Assembly (NCBI RefSeq): GCF_002797685.1
Contig: NZ_PGFH01000002.1
Coordinates: 1-64,000, forward strand
Reading direction: 5' to 3'
DNA length: 64,000 bases
Origin: Salinibacterium amurskyense
GTDB taxonomy: Bacteria; Actinomycetota; Actinomycetes; Actinomycetales; Microbacteriaceae
Below the pieces are notes generated by a model. It did not search any database. It was given only the letters and a program-made list of their open reading frames with translations, and had not been told where the DNA came from. The stretch's first letter is position 1, and the number at the start of each line of letters is the position of its first letter. The position numbers were made by a program, and so were the translations under genes. Below are positions 40,379-50,141 of the stretch, one piece after another.

Positions 40379-40762
40379 CTAGTGCCAGAGCACCGCAACG
40401 AATACGTTGATGAGCGCGCCCATGCCCGCAAGATGCAGGAACGGTAGCGCCGCCTTCTCGTTGCCGCCATTCGCCAGAGCCTTGGCCTGGCGCGCTCGAG
40501 CAACCAACACGGCGACGAGTACAACAACGGCAAAGGCCGTCTTCACTGCAATCTTCGCGTTGTTCACGTCGGCGTCGCTGGCCTGCAGAACGCCGACAAG
40601 GGCGAGACCCGTGACGAGCTGAGTAATTGCACCGATCAGCATGGTGCCGAACTCGAAGCTCTTCTTGCGACGCATCTGCAAGAAGAACGATCCCAGAATC
40701 AGCGCGAGTCCGAGGATGTGAGTAATGAGCAGCAGGGACCGAACGAGGTCAAGGGTTTCCAT
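40379..40762 (-). CDS. Small hypothetical membrane protein
   Basis: 127 residues with four TM helices, a Met/Arg-rich loop after TM1 (QMRRKKS) and a cytoplasmic ARARQAKALANGGNEKA loop. No family was recognised. It is 15 bp downstream of the CDF transporter gene on the same strand and probably co-transcribed. Confidence 0.7.
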   Translation of the reverse strand: METLDLVRSLLLITHILGLALILGSFFLQMRRKKSFEFGTMLIGAITQLVTGLALVGVLQASDADVNNAKIAVKTAFAVVVLVAVLVARARQAKALANGGNEKAALPFLHLAGMGALINVFVAVLWH

Positions 40763-40777
40763 GAAAAGCGATCTTTC

Positions 40778-41740
40778 TTAGTCGTTGCCCACGATGACGA
40801 TGGTGTCCGTGGGCGGAGCGGCTTCGGGTGGGCGGCGGTAGACGTCGGGTTCGATGTAAATAACGCGGGCCATGGGCTCGGCCTCGCGGATCTCTTTCTC
40901 CACGCTATCGATGCTGGCAGCAACATCCACCAGTCGGGTCTGAGCGCCGAAGTCGACCTTGGCGGCGACCATGAGCTCTTCGGGGCCGAGGTAGAGCGTC
41001 TTCATGTGGATGAGCGAGCGAACGTCGGGGTGCGCGTTGATGGCGTCGCGGATGGTGTTGCGCTGCTTCACCGTCGCGCCTTCGCCCACGAGCAAACTCT
41101 TGGTCTCGATACCGAGGATGATCGCGACGATGATCAGCAGAATACCGATGGCGATCGTGCCGATGGCATCCCAGGTTGAGTCGCCCGTAATGACCGTGAG
41201 ACCGACGCCGAAGAGGGCGAGCACGAGACCGATTTCAGCGGCAACGTCTTCGAGCAGCACTACGGGAAGCTCGGGAGCTTTCGCGTGACGGACAAACGAA
41301 ATCCAGCTCTGCTTACCGCGCACGAGGTTCGACTCTTTCACGGCGGTGCGCAGCGAGAAACCTTCGAGCACAATCGCGATGAGCAGCACCGTGATGGGCA
41401 GCCAGGCTTGCTCAAGCGGGTGGGGATCTTGCAGCTTGTGAATGCCCTCGTAGAGCGAGAACACGCCACCGACGGAGAACAGGATGATCGAAACGACGAA
41501 GGCGTAGACGTAGCGCTCGCGGCCGTAACCGAACGGATGCTCGGCATCCGCATGCTTCTTCGCTTGCTTGCCACCGAGCAGCAGGAGGGCCTGATTGCTG
41601 GTGTCTGCAACGGAGTGCACGCTCTCCGCGAGCATCGAACTGGACCCCGAAATCAAGAAGGCAATGAATTTGGTCACGGCAATTCCGCCGTTCGCCGCCA
41701 TCGCCGCGAGGATTGCTTTGGTTCCGCCTGACGCGCTCAT
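40778..41740 (-). CDS. Cation diffusion facilitator family transporter
   Basis: 320 residues. A CDF fold with six TM helices includes AESVHSVADTSNQALLLLG, whose His/Asp site in TM2 binds the cation, and a second site in TM5. The cytoplasmic C-terminal domain ends with PPEAAPPTDTIVIVGND. It exports Zn, Co, Fe or Mn with proton antiport; the metal is not determinable from sequence. Confidence 0.9.
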   Translation of the reverse strand: MSASGGTKAILAAMAANGGIAVTKFIAFLISGSSSMLAESVHSVADTSNQALLLLGGKQAKKHADAEHPFGYGRERYVYAFVVSIILFSVGGVFSLYEGIHKLQDPHPLEQAWLPITVLLIAIVLEGFSLRTAVKESNLVRGKQSWISFVRHAKAPELPVVLLEDVAAEIGLVLALFGVGLTVITGDSTWDAIGTIAIGILLIIVAIILGIETKSLLVGEGATVKQRNTIRDAINAHPDVRSLIHMKTLYLGPEELMVAAKVDFGAQTRLVDVAASIDSVEKEIREAEPMARVIYIEPDVYRRPPEAAPPTDTIVIVGND

Positions 41741-41763
41741 GCGATCAATCCTAGGATGTTCAC

Positions 41764-42591
41764 GTGACTACTTCCCTTCCTAGCATTGCAATTGTCGGCG
41801 CCGGATCAATGGGAGGTGCCATCCTGTCGGGTTTACTTGACCCTTCAGTGACCGTCAGTGGGGGCATCCGCGTCACGAACCGCACGGAAGCGAAGGCTGC
41901 CGCGGTGCGCTCGGACGGTGTCGAATCGTTTGCCTTGGAGAATACTCCGGATGGCAATGCTCGCGCCGTGAAGGGCGCCAAGGTCGTCATGTTGGGCGTG
42001 AAGCCCGCGATGATCCCCGACACTCTCGCCGAGCTCAAGCCTTTCTTGGAACCCGATGCGATCGTCATCAGCGTTGCCGCTGGTGTCACGACGGCGCGGA
42101 TGGAAGCCATCGTCGACAACGTCGTGTTGCGGGCCATGCCCAACACTCCCGCCATCGTCGGTAAGGCCGTGACGGGGGTGAGTGCTGGGTCGCGCGCCAC
42201 CGAAGATGACCTCGCGATTGGTCGCGCCGTGTTCGAGACAGTCGGCACTGTCATTGAAACTCCCGAATCTCAGATTGATGCGCTCAGCACCATCTCGGGA
42301 TCCGGCCCCGCCTACGTGTTCTTGATTCTCGAAGAGTTCGCTCGCACCGCCGAAGACATGGGGTTCACGCCCGAGCAGGCACTGACGTTGGTGGCGGGAA
42401 CGTTCGAGGGTTCTCTTGCTCTGCTGGCGTCATCCGACAGCTCTCCGGCGCAACTGCGTAAGCAGGTTACGAGCCCCAAGGGAACGACCGAGCGCGCTGT
42501 GGAGCAACTGCAGGCCGCCGACCTCAAGGCGATCTTCGACCGCGCTACCGCTGCGGCTCTGGCTCGCGCCAAGGAGCTCGCTGCGGGCTAG
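41764..42591 (+). CDS. proC: Pyrroline-5-carboxylate reductase
   Basis: 275 residues. The N-terminal NAD(P) fold is AIVGAGSMGGAILSGLL, and the middle has MPNTPAIVGKAVTGVSAG. The C-terminal dimer domain is SGSGPAYVFLILEEF and TSPKGTTERAVEQL. It performs the last step of proline synthesis. It is divergent from the CDF gene, 23 bp apart. Confidence 0.95.
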   Translation: MTTSLPSIAIVGAGSMGGAILSGLLDPSVTVSGGIRVTNRTEAKAAAVRSDGVESFALENTPDGNARAVKGAKVVMLGVKPAMIPDTLAELKPFLEPDAIVISVAAGVTTARMEAIVDNVVLRAMPNTPAIVGKAVTGVSAGSRATEDDLAIGRAVFETVGTVIETPESQIDALSTISGSGPAYVFLILEEFARTAEDMGFTPEQALTLVAGTFEGSLALLASSDSSPAQLRKQVTSPKGTTERAVEQLQAADLKAIFDRATAAALARAKELAAG

Positions 42592-42634
42592 CGCAGCTAC
42601 TTCCACAAGCGACCGCGAGCGGGCACGGGTGCGT

Positions 42635-43882
42635 TTAGAAGCGGCCGTGCAGCGCGCGCGAGCGTCGTGACATCGAATCGATGATCACGGCGAGCAGCAG
42701 CACTGCGCCCGTGACCATGTAGCGCACCGAGGAGTCGAGGCTGAGTAGCGTGAGGCCACTTGAGATCGATTGAATGACGACGATTCCCAGCAGGGCCGAC
42801 CACGCACTTCCGCGACCGCCGAAGAGGCTGGCACCGCCGATGACGGCTGCCGCGATGGCGGTGAGGTTCGTGTCTCCGCCACCACTGCTCTGGTTGGCGG
42901 CGGCCAGGCGTGATGCCGCCAAGATGCCACCGAGTGCGGCGAGCGTCGCGCTGACCATGAAGACAGAAATGTAGACCCGATCAACGCGGATGCCGGCACG
43001 CCGGGCTGCTTCGACGTTGCCGCCGACCGCATAGATGGAGCGCCCCCAGCGCGTGCGCTTGAGCGCGAAGTCCATCGCGATCACGAGCACGATGAAGAGC
43101 AGGAACATGAGCCCGATGCCGCGATCGGTATTGAGGTACCACGCACCGAAGAGTAGGGCGACGATCATCAGGGCGCCGCGGAGCAGGATCGCGGTTCGTG
43201 ACTCGGGCAACAGCCCCGCGCGGCTGCGACGATTCGCGAGCGAGAGATGGGCGCCCACGTAGGCGAGCGTCGCGACTCCGGCGAGCACGTACGAGAGCCA
43301 CGCGGGCAAGAACATGAGCTGGGCGAATTGCACGATCCACGAATCGAAGGGGATGTTGATCGAGCCGAGCTTGCCCAGTACCCAGAGCTGCAGGCCGAGA
43401 ACACCGAGAAGGCCGGCGAGAGTGATGACGAAACTCGGAACGCCGAAGCGCGTCAGTAAGAAGCCATAAAACCATCCGAAGATCGCGCCAGCGGCGAGCG
43501 CCGCAGCGATGGCAGCGATGAGCGGCCAGCCCAGTTGGGTGAAGGTGACAGCGAGAATCGCGGCGGCGAGGCCGGAGAGCGAGCCAACCGAGAGGTCGAT
43601 CTGGGCGAGCAACAGAACGAGCACGACACCGAGGGCAATCGTGCCCAAGGCGGCTGACTGCATGGCGAGGTTCACGAGGTTGGCGCTCGACAAAAAGGTT
43701 GGGTTCAGAATCTGGAAGATCGTCCAGATGAGCGCAAGGCCGACCACGACGGGAATAGCTCCGAGGTCGCCACCGCGCACCCGCGAGCGGAACGCCGCCC
43801 AGGACTCGGCGATTCCCGTAGCGGGCGGAAGGTCAACGGCAGGCGTGTTGTTCGTTGGCGGGCGGTTCTCAGAAGTGCTCAT
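42635..43882 (-). CDS. Sugar ABC transporter permease (XylH/RbsC-like)
   Basis: 415 residues with 10-11 TM helices of the BPD_transp_2 group. QIDLSVGSLSGLAAAI and GGNVEAARRAGIRVDRVYISVF are its signatures. It is last in the ROK-SBP-ATPase-permease operon and overlaps the ATPase gene by 4 bp. The long size and DLSVGS loop resemble XylH more than RbsC. Confidence 0.92.
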   Translation of the reverse strand: MSTSENRPPTNNTPAVDLPPATGIAESWAAFRSRVRGGDLGAIPVVVGLALIWTIFQILNPTFLSSANLVNLAMQSAALGTIALGVVLVLLLAQIDLSVGSLSGLAAAILAVTFTQLGWPLIAAIAAALAAGAIFGWFYGFLLTRFGVPSFVITLAGLLGVLGLQLWVLGKLGSINIPFDSWIVQFAQLMFLPAWLSYVLAGVATLAYVGAHLSLANRRSRAGLLPESRTAILLRGALMIVALLFGAWYLNTDRGIGLMFLLFIVLVIAMDFALKRTRWGRSIYAVGGNVEAARRAGIRVDRVYISVFMVSATLAALGGILAASRLAAANQSSGGGDTNLTAIAAAVIGGASLFGGRGSAWSALLGIVVIQSISSGLTLLSLDSSVRYMVTGAVLLLAVIIDSMSRRSRALHGRF

Positions 43883-44703
43883 GAGCTGAGTCCCTCCTTC
43901 ACGCGAGTAAACGTCGCCCCGGTCATCCCGGCCCGCCGGCTCACAGCATTATCGGTGGCGCCGGTGATCGCCGCGATGATGTCTTCGTAAGTCACGTCGG
44001 CGACGGCGAAGTCGCCATTGTTGCGACCGAGTCGCAGCACGACCACGCGGTCGGCGACAGCCTGCACGTCCGCCATGTTGTGGCTCACGAGCACAATGCC
44101 GTGACCGCGCTCGCGGAGGTGCTCAATAAGGTTCAGCACCTCAGCAGTCTGCGCAACGCCGAGGGCGGCGGTGGGCTCATCCAACACCACAATCGACGGG
44201 TTACCGATGAGCGAGCGCGCAATGGCAACGGTCTGCCGCTGCCCGCCCGAGAGACCCGCGACCGGAGTGCGCACCGACGGAATCTTGGCGGACAACTGAC
44301 GGAGCAGCGCCCACGTCTGCTGTTCCATCTCAACTTCATCGAGAGCACTGCGGCCCAACTCGCGCCCCAAGAACAGGTTGGAGACAACGTCGAGGTTGTC
44401 GCAGAGGGCTAAGTCTTGAAACACCGTGGCGATACCGAGGTCGCGGGCGTCGGTGGGGTTCGCCAGCGACACTTCGTCACCGCGGTACGTAATAGTGCCC
44501 GAGCTGGCCGGATGCACGCCCGCCAGTACCTTCACGAGCGTCGACTTTCCCGCACCGTTGTCGCCCACGATCGCAACAACCTCGCCGGGGTAGATGTCGA
44601 GCGACACGTCGTTTAGGGCGTTGATGGCGCCAAACTGCTTGCTGATTCCGCGCAGCGACAGGATCGGTTCATCGTCTGAACTGGCCGGGGTGACCTCGGT
44701 CAT
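43879..44703 (-). CDS. Sugar ABC transporter ATP-binding protein, single domain
   Basis: 274 residues with one nucleotide-binding domain. Walker A is GDNGAGKSTLVK, the signature is LSGGQRQTVAIARSL, Walker B is IVVLDEPTAALG, and the switch His is in LVSHNMADV. RbsA and XylG usually carry two such domains; single-domain forms are common in actinobacteria. It lies between the binding protein and the permease. Confidence 0.93.
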   Translation of the reverse strand: MTEVTPASSDDEPILSLRGISKQFGAINALNDVSLDIYPGEVVAIVGDNGAGKSTLVKVLAGVHPASSGTITYRGDEVSLANPTDARDLGIATVFQDLALCDNLDVVSNLFLGRELGRSALDEVEMEQQTWALLRQLSAKIPSVRTPVAGLSGGQRQTVAIARSLIGNPSIVVLDEPTAALGVAQTAEVLNLIEHLRERGHGIVLVSHNMADVQAVADRVVVLRLGRNNGDFAVADVTYEDIIAAITGATDNAVSRRAGMTGATFTRVKEGLSS

Positions 44704-44729
44704 AAGATGCTCTCTTCCTTGAGTTCATG

Positions 44730-44766
44730 CGTGGGTGTGGGTGTGGGTGTGGGGGTGCGTGTGGGC
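44730..44766 (+). repeat. GTGGGT-type microsatellite / G-quadruplex motif
   Basis: The plus strand reads repeated GTGGGT units from 44731 on, with four GGG runs spaced by TGT (44733-44755). This is an ideal G-quadruplex pattern. It sits in the 91-bp gap between the binding protein and the ATPase on their template strand. Slippage length variation is likely. Confidence 0.8.
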
Positions 44767-44794
44767 GAGTGTTCACTGGCGCTGCCGTGGATCA

Positions 44795-45871
44795 TCATTG
44801 AATCCCCGCCGCCGCACACGCAGCCGCATACTCCGCCGTGCAAATTTGCTCGACCGTGTAAAAACCGTCGGCCACTACGGTCTCCATGATGTTGTCGATT
44901 GTCACGATCACGGGCGTCAGCAACGTGGTCGGGATGCCGTTGGTCTCGGGGCTCTGACCGATCAACTGTTCGCCGTTGAGGAGAGCAACCGCGTGGGTGG
45001 CCGCAATCTCGGCCTCACGCTTGAGGTCCTTGTAGATGGTCATGTACTGGTCGCCGCTCACGATGCGCTGAATCGCGGTGAGTTCGGCATCCTGGCCCGT
45101 GACGGGAGGCAGCGGGGTCACTCCGCCCGCTTTGAGCGCTGCGATCGCTCCGCCGGCCGTGGCGTCGTTGGCGGCGTAGACCCCCACCAGGCTGTCGCCG
45201 TACTGCGTGACTTGGCTCGCCATCCACTCTTGGGCTTTGTCGGGACTCCAGTCGGGGGTGTCGAACTCGGCGACGACGGTGAAGGCGCTGCCGTCGATCA
45301 CGTTGTGGGCGCCGCGCTTGAAGAGTCGTGAGTTGTTGTCGGTGGGGGAACCGTTGATCATCACGATGTTGCCAGACGACAGGCCCTGGTCGGCGAGGCG
45401 TTCGACGAGGGCCTTGCCCTGCAGTGCGCCGACTTTCTCGTTGTCGAAGGACACCCAAAAGGCTAGCTCGGGGCTGCCGATCAGGCGGTCGTATGAGATC
45501 ACGGGCACCTTGTACGACTGAGCAGTGGCCACGATTGTCACTGCTGCCGAGGAGTCGACGGGGTCGAGCACGAGCACGCTAATGCCTTGAGCAAAAGCCG
45601 ATTCTGCCTGCTGCTGTTGCTTGGCCGGGTCTTGGTCGGCGTTGGCATAAATCACGTCGCACTCGGGGCACAGTTCGGCCACCTTCGCCTCAAAGAACGG
45701 GCGATCGTACGCCTCGTAGCGCGCCGTCTTCGATTCGGGCAGCAGCAGGGCAATCGTGCGCGACCCATCTGAGCCAGTGTTCGGCATCACGAGCCCGCAG
45801 CCGCTCAGGGCGAGCATCACGAGCACGGCGGAGGCGATCACGCGCAGCAGGCGCGAGCGGGTGCGGATCAT
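44795..45871 (-). CDS. Sugar ABC transporter substrate-binding lipoprotein
   Basis: 358 residues. The lipobox is LALSGC25. The type I sugar-binding (peripla_BP_4) fold has LLPESKTARYEAYDRPFF, VLVLDPVDSS, PVISYDRLIG and VYAANDATAGGAIAALK, which resemble XylF. Its ATG overlaps the ROK gene stop. Xylose or a related pentose is the best guess. Confidence 0.9.
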   Translation of the reverse strand: MIRTRSRLLRVIASAVLVMLALSGCGLVMPNTGSDGSRTIALLLPESKTARYEAYDRPFFEAKVAELCPECDVIYANADQDPAKQQQQAESAFAQGISVLVLDPVDSSAAVTIVATAQSYKVPVISYDRLIGSPELAFWVSFDNEKVGALQGKALVERLADQGLSSGNIVMINGSPTDNNSRLFKRGAHNVIDGSAFTVVAEFDTPDWSPDKAQEWMASQVTQYGDSLVGVYAANDATAGGAIAALKAGGVTPLPPVTGQDAELTAIQRIVSGDQYMTIYKDLKREAEIAATHAVALLNGEQLIGQSPETNGIPTTLLTPVIVTIDNIMETVVADGFYTVEQICTAEYAAACAAAGIQ

Positions 45872-47076
45872 GAGTCGTCCGAGTCCGAGGTGTCTGCCGA
45901 GAGAGTGGTTCCGGATCCGATGGAGAGTTGGTCAATTGCGAACGCAATTGAGCCCAGCAGTTCGCTGCGCGGCCCGAGTTGGCTCTGTACGAGGTCGGCG
46001 GCCTGCCCCGAACCCACGATCACCGAGCGTTCCATCGCGTGGCGCATGGGGCCGAGTAGGAGCTCGCCCGCCTGCGAGAGTTCGCCGCCGACCGCGATGC
46101 GTTCGGGGTCGAAGACATTGCTGAGGTTGCCCGCGGCGATGCCGAGGTGGCGTCCCGCGTCGGCGATGGCCCGGATGCACGCGCTATCCCCGGCGATTGC
46201 CCGCACCACAACATCGTGCAGCTTGAGACCGCGACGGCCCGTGCGCACCGACTCGACGATGGCTTGACCGCCGGCGAGAGTTTCGAGGCATCCGCGATTG
46301 CCACACCGGCACAGGGCACCGTCTTCATCGAGCACCATATGCCCAAATTCGCCGGCTGCGCCGTGATGGCCACGGAATACTGCACCGTTGAGGATGAGGC
46401 CGGCACCGATACCGTCGTCGATGCTCACATAGAGCGAGTTGGGCTTGCCGCGCAGGGCACCCGAGCGGAACTCGGCCAGCGCCCCCAGATTGGCGTTGTT
46501 GTCAACGTACACCGGGCTGTTCAGGCGGATGCCGAGTGATTCCGCGACCGGAACACCGTCCCAGCCGCGCATGATCCCGGTGCGCGAGATGATGCCCGTC
46601 GCGGCATCCATCGGAGCGGGCATCGCGAGTCCCACCGCCAGAATCTCGTCATGGGTGGCATCGACAGACTCGAGCATGTCGGTGATGAGCTGGGCAGCAC
46701 GGTTGAGTTCGTTGTCGGCGCGATGGTCTTTCGCGAGCGGCATGTGATGTTCGGCGACAACCGTGTGGGCGACGTCCGAAAGCGCTACTCGCATGTGGCG
46801 CTCGGAGAAATGCACGCCAACCACCAGACCGAGTGCGCGAGCAAGAGTGACTTGATGGGCGCGTCGACCGCTGCGCGTGCTCATTGTTGTGGCGAGCACG
46901 CCAGCAGTGACGAGCTCTTTCACAATGTTGGAGACGGTGGCGGGGGAGAGCCCGGTGACACCGGCCAGTTCGATCTGCGTGAGGCCACCATGGTGCTTCA
47001 CCGCGTCGATGATGCGAGCGCGGTTAGCTTCGCGGAGCGAAGTCTGCGACCCCGGGGTCGCCCGTTTTTTGCTCAC
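45868..47076 (-). CDS. ROK-family transcriptional regulator (sugar ABC operon)
   Basis: 402 residues. The N-terminal HTH is GGLTQIELAGVTGLSPATVSNIVKEL. The ROK domain has YVDNNANLGALAEF and the canonical zinc motif CRCGNRGCLE. It is first in the same operon as the XylF/G/H-like genes, so it is likely a xylose-responsive XylR-type repressor. It starts with GTG. Confidence 0.92.
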   Translation of the reverse strand: MSKKRATPGSQTSLREANRARIIDAVKHHGGLTQIELAGVTGLSPATVSNIVKELVTAGVLATTMSTRSGRRAHQVTLARALGLVVGVHFSERHMRVALSDVAHTVVAEHHMPLAKDHRADNELNRAAQLITDMLESVDATHDEILAVGLAMPAPMDAATGIISRTGIMRGWDGVPVAESLGIRLNSPVYVDNNANLGALAEFRSGALRGKPNSLYVSIDDGIGAGLILNGAVFRGHHGAAGEFGHMVLDEDGALCRCGNRGCLETLAGGQAIVESVRTGRRGLKLHDVVVRAIAGDSACIRAIADAGRHLGIAAGNLSNVFDPERIAVGGELSQAGELLLGPMRHAMERSVIVGSGQAADLVQSQLGPRSELLGSIAFAIDQLSIGSGTTLSADTSDSDDS

Positions 47077-47126
47077 GGAATCAAGATACAGGTAGCGGGC
47101 GGCCGCAGATCAGTCCACGAACGGGG

Positions 47127-47798
47127 CTAGGTTGCGAGAGTCGCAAACTTTTCGATGTCTTCGGAATTGCCGCTGACGATCACGAGGTCGTGGTTGGAGA
47201 TCACGGTCTCGGGCGTTGCGTAGGTGAATTCCTTGCCCGGAGACTTCACACCGACCACGGTGATGCCGTACTTGCGGCGCACTTGCGACTCGCTCAACGG
47301 CAGGCCGCGGATGGGCTTCGGGGGATACATCTTCACGATGGCGAAGTCATCATCGAACTCGATGAAGTCGATCATCCGGCCCGATACCAAGTGAGCTACG
47401 CGCTCGCCGGCTTCGGCTTCGGGGTAGATCACGTGGTTGGCGCCGATGCGGTTCAAGATCTTGCCGTGCGATCGGCTGATGGCCTTGGCCCAAATCTGGG
47501 GAATCTTGAGGTCAACGAGGTTGGCGGTGATGAGCACGCTTGCTTCGATCGAGGAACCGACGGCGACCACCGCGATGGAGAAGTCCTGCGCGCCGATCTG
47601 CTGAAGAGCATCCAGGCTGCGGGCGTCGGTCTGCACGGCGTGAGTGACGCGCTCCGACCACTTCTGCACGAGGCTGAGGTCGGCATCGACGGCGAGAACT
47701 TCGCGGTCGAGGCGCTGCAGCTGACCGGCGGTTGCCGCTCCGAAGCGGCCGAGTCCGATCACTAGGACCGGCGCATTGTGCGGAATCTTGTCAACCAA
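47127..47798 (-). CDS. ktrA: Potassium uptake regulatory subunit (KtrA/TrkA-like)
   Basis: 223 residues. The RCK N-domain has PVLVIGLGRFGAATAGQLQ (nucleotide-binding GxGxxG) and VVAVGSSIEASVLITANL. The RCK C-domain ends at IVSGNSEDIEKFATLAT. It gates the membrane subunit in response to ATP/ADP or NAD. The TTG start at 47798 overlaps the ktrB stop by 8 bp; the ORF runs further upstream inside ktrB without homology. Confidence 0.9.
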   Translation of the reverse strand: MVDKIPHNAPVLVIGLGRFGAATAGQLQRLDREVLAVDADLSLVQKWSERVTHAVQTDARSLDALQQIGAQDFSIAVVAVGSSIEASVLITANLVDLKIPQIWAKAISRSHGKILNRIGANHVIYPEAEAGERVAHLVSGRMIDFIEFDDDFAIVKMYPPKPIRGLPLSESQVRRKYGITVVGVKSPGKEFTYATPETVISNHDLVIVSGNSEDIEKFATLAT

Positions 47799-49230
47799 CG
47801 ATGGGCCTCTCTTCTGCTCTCGTGAACAATTGACGGCGCTGACTGGCCGCAAGGGCTGCCGCCAGAGTAACTGTTCCCACTCGTCCGGCCCACATTGTGG
47901 CGGCAAGGATGTACTTGCCGCTATCGGGCAGCGACTCGGTAAGGCCGGTAGAGAGCCCACAGGTGGCAAAGGCTGAAATGACGTCAAAGAGCACCCTGTC
48001 GAGCGGCTCTTTCGTGATTTGCAGAATCGCGATCGTCGACACCGCGACAATCGTTGCTCCCCACAGCGTCACGCTGACGGCCAAGCGAAGCACGTCGGTC
48101 GGGATGCGGCGCTCGAAGGCGTGCATGTCGTTGTCACCGCGCGCTTCTGCCAGCGCGGCCAAGAACAGCACGGCCAGGGTCGTGACTTTGATCCCGCCGG
48201 CGGTCGAGGCAGAACCGCCACCGACGAACATCAGCATGTCGAAAACGAGCAGAGTCGACCCGTTGAGCTCATCGATGTCGATCGTGGAGAATCCACCCGA
48301 GCGCGTCATGGTCGACAAGAAAGTGGATGTCAGGGGCCGAGAAATCAGACTCTGCCCACCGATGGTGTTGGTGTTGTTCCACTCGAGCACCAGCACGGCC
48401 AGTGCCCCGATAAAGATCAATAACACCGTGGTGAAGAGGGTGAGGCGAGCGTGAACCGAGAGACGCGCGCCGTCCTTGAGGTTACGAACTACCGCGAAGA
48501 TCACCGGAAAGCCGAGGCTGCCGAGGAACACGCCAGTTCCGATCGCGCCGAGCATCCACGGGTCTTGCGCGAATGCTTCCATGCCGCTTGCCGCAGGAAC
48601 GAAGCCGGTGTTGGTGAAGGCGGATGCTGCGAAGTAGAAGCCCTGCCAGATGGCGGGCCACACGTCGAACCCTTCGACCAGCAAGCGGGGGATGATCACG
48701 AGGGCGAGAACGAACTCGATCGCGAGAGCGCTGATGGCGACGGTAGCCAGCAGTCCGCCGATTTCACCGAGGCGGATGGCTTGAGACTCGGAGACGGGGC
48801 CGACGTGGATGCGCGAGGGGTTGGTGTCGCTCGCGGCGATGAGGCGCTGGCGCAAGCCGAGCCGGCGTGAGACCACAAGGCCCAGCATGCTCGCGAGGGT
48901 GAGGACGCCGATACCGCCCACCTGCAGGCCGATCAGGATCGCCGTATTTCCGAAGGCGGACCAGTGCGTTGCCATGTCGACGGTCGTGAGCCCGGTGACA
49001 CAAATGGCAGAGACAGCGGTAAATAGGGCGTCAACGAGGGGAGTGGCTTGACCGTCGCGAGCCGAGATGGGCAGTACGAGCAGCGTGGTCAGAACGACAA
49101 CGAGTGCGGAGAAGATGGCGATCGCGAAACGCGCGGGAGTGGCAGCGGCGAAACGATCGATCACATCGCGAATGCGAGCAAGGAGGCTGCGTTCACGAGG
49201 GTGTGCACGCATGGGTGCCCAAGAACTCAT
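47791..49230 (-). CDS. ktrB: Potassium uptake membrane subunit (KtrB/TrkH-like)
   Basis: 479 residues with about ten TM helices in four M-P-M repeats. Selectivity-filter-like loops are TAVSAICVTGLT, SAFTNTGFV, TRSGGFSTIDI and ISAFATCGLSTG. It imports K+ (often with Na+) together with the ktrA product. It starts at ATG 49230; an in-frame ATG at 49212 is an alternative. Confidence 0.92.
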   Translation of the reverse strand: MSSWAPMRAHPRERSLLARIRDVIDRFAAATPARFAIAIFSALVVVLTTLLVLPISARDGQATPLVDALFTAVSAICVTGLTTVDMATHWSAFGNTAILIGLQVGGIGVLTLASMLGLVVSRRLGLRQRLIAASDTNPSRIHVGPVSESQAIRLGEIGGLLATVAISALAIEFVLALVIIPRLLVEGFDVWPAIWQGFYFAASAFTNTGFVPAASGMEAFAQDPWMLGAIGTGVFLGSLGFPVIFAVVRNLKDGARLSVHARLTLFTTVLLIFIGALAVLVLEWNNTNTIGGQSLISRPLTSTFLSTMTRSGGFSTIDIDELNGSTLLVFDMLMFVGGGSASTAGGIKVTTLAVLFLAALAEARGDNDMHAFERRIPTDVLRLAVSVTLWGATIVAVSTIAILQITKEPLDRVLFDVISAFATCGLSTGLTESLPDSGKYILAATMWAGRVGTVTLAAALAASQRRQLFTRAEERPIVG

Positions 49231-49295
49231 CTAATTATCTCCCCACGCACAGGAGGCAATGGTACTCCTCAGCAAGCCCCGGTACCCTGTCTCTC

Positions 49296-49778
49296 ATGGC
49301 CGACATCTTTGACGTAGTAGCCGATTCAACCCGGCGTAGCCTTTTGACGGTACTGCTTGAGCAGTACATCGCCTCGGAATCTCCGAGTGGCGAGCTCAGC
49401 GTAAGTGAGATTGTCGAGAAGCTCGATTTGAGCCAACCGACCGTATCCAAGCATCTGAAGGTGCTGCGCGACCACGGGTTGGTGTCGGTGCGTGAAGACG
49501 GCCAGCACCGCTATTACCGCCTCGACTCGTCTCCTCTCGAAGAGGTCGAAGACTGGTTGATCCCGTTCTTGAGCGCGGACTTCCACGACGACTTCGACGA
49601 CGAGCTTCGCGAATCGACCGGCGCGTTCGCTGCCTGGTCGGGGGCGGATGTCGGAGACAACTTCGGTCGCCGTGTCGCCGAGCGCACGCACCAGGCTCGC
49701 TCCGCGCTGCACGATGTCACGGAGGCCGCTAAGCACCTCCCGGGCACCGTGCGCTCTCGCATCTTCGGCAAGGATTAG
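49296..49778 (+). CDS. ArsR-family transcriptional regulator
   Basis: 160 residues. The winged helix is FDVVADSTRRSLLTVLLE...LSQPTVSKHLKVLRDHGLVSVREDGQHRYYRL. There is no Cys, so metal sensing through a CxC site is excluded. The C-terminus is acidic and then amphipathic. ATG 49296; the frame is open further upstream without reason. It is divergent from the Ktr potassium operon. Confidence 0.9.
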   Translation: MADIFDVVADSTRRSLLTVLLEQYIASESPSGELSVSEIVEKLDLSQPTVSKHLKVLRDHGLVSVREDGQHRYYRLDSSPLEEVEDWLIPFLSADFHDDFDDELRESTGAFAAWSGADVGDNFGRRVAERTHQARSALHDVTEAAKHLPGTVRSRIFGKD

Positions 49779-49946
49779 CCCTCAGGCGCGCCGCGTAGGC
49801 GTTATTAGGGGTGGACAGCGAGTCACACCAGCCTCTATTCTTACCGATTAGCACTCCAGTCACATGCTGGGTGCGTCGTTTAGTTATTGAGGGCGCTGCG
49901 CAGTTGGTGAAAATCGCGCGGTAGCCAAACCAAAGGGGCTGGTCCG

Positions 49947-50141
49947 ATGTCGCGGGATCTTTCTGAGATGCGCTTTCTCACCGTCGCTGAGGTGGCGGAC
50001 ATGATGCGTGTTTCGAACATGACCGTGTATCGACTCGTTCACTCTGGTGAACTGCCTGCCGTTCGCTTCGGTCGCTCGTTCCGCATCCCGGAATCGGCTG
50101 TAGCAACTGCTGTTGCACCCCCAATTTCTGAGGTCGGTTAG
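49947..50141 (+). CDS. BldC-like helix-turn-helix protein
   Basis: 64 residues, one excisionase/MerR-type HTH: RFLTVAEVADMMRVSNMTVYRLVHSGELPAVRFGRSFRIPESAV. It matches the actinobacterial BldC family. It binds DNA repeats cooperatively and influences development or stress genes in Streptomyces; its role here is unknown. AAAGGGG lies upstream of the ATG. Confidence 0.92.
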   Translation: MSRDLSEMRFLTVAEVADMMRVSNMTVYRLVHSGELPAVRFGRSFRIPESAVATAVAPPISEVG

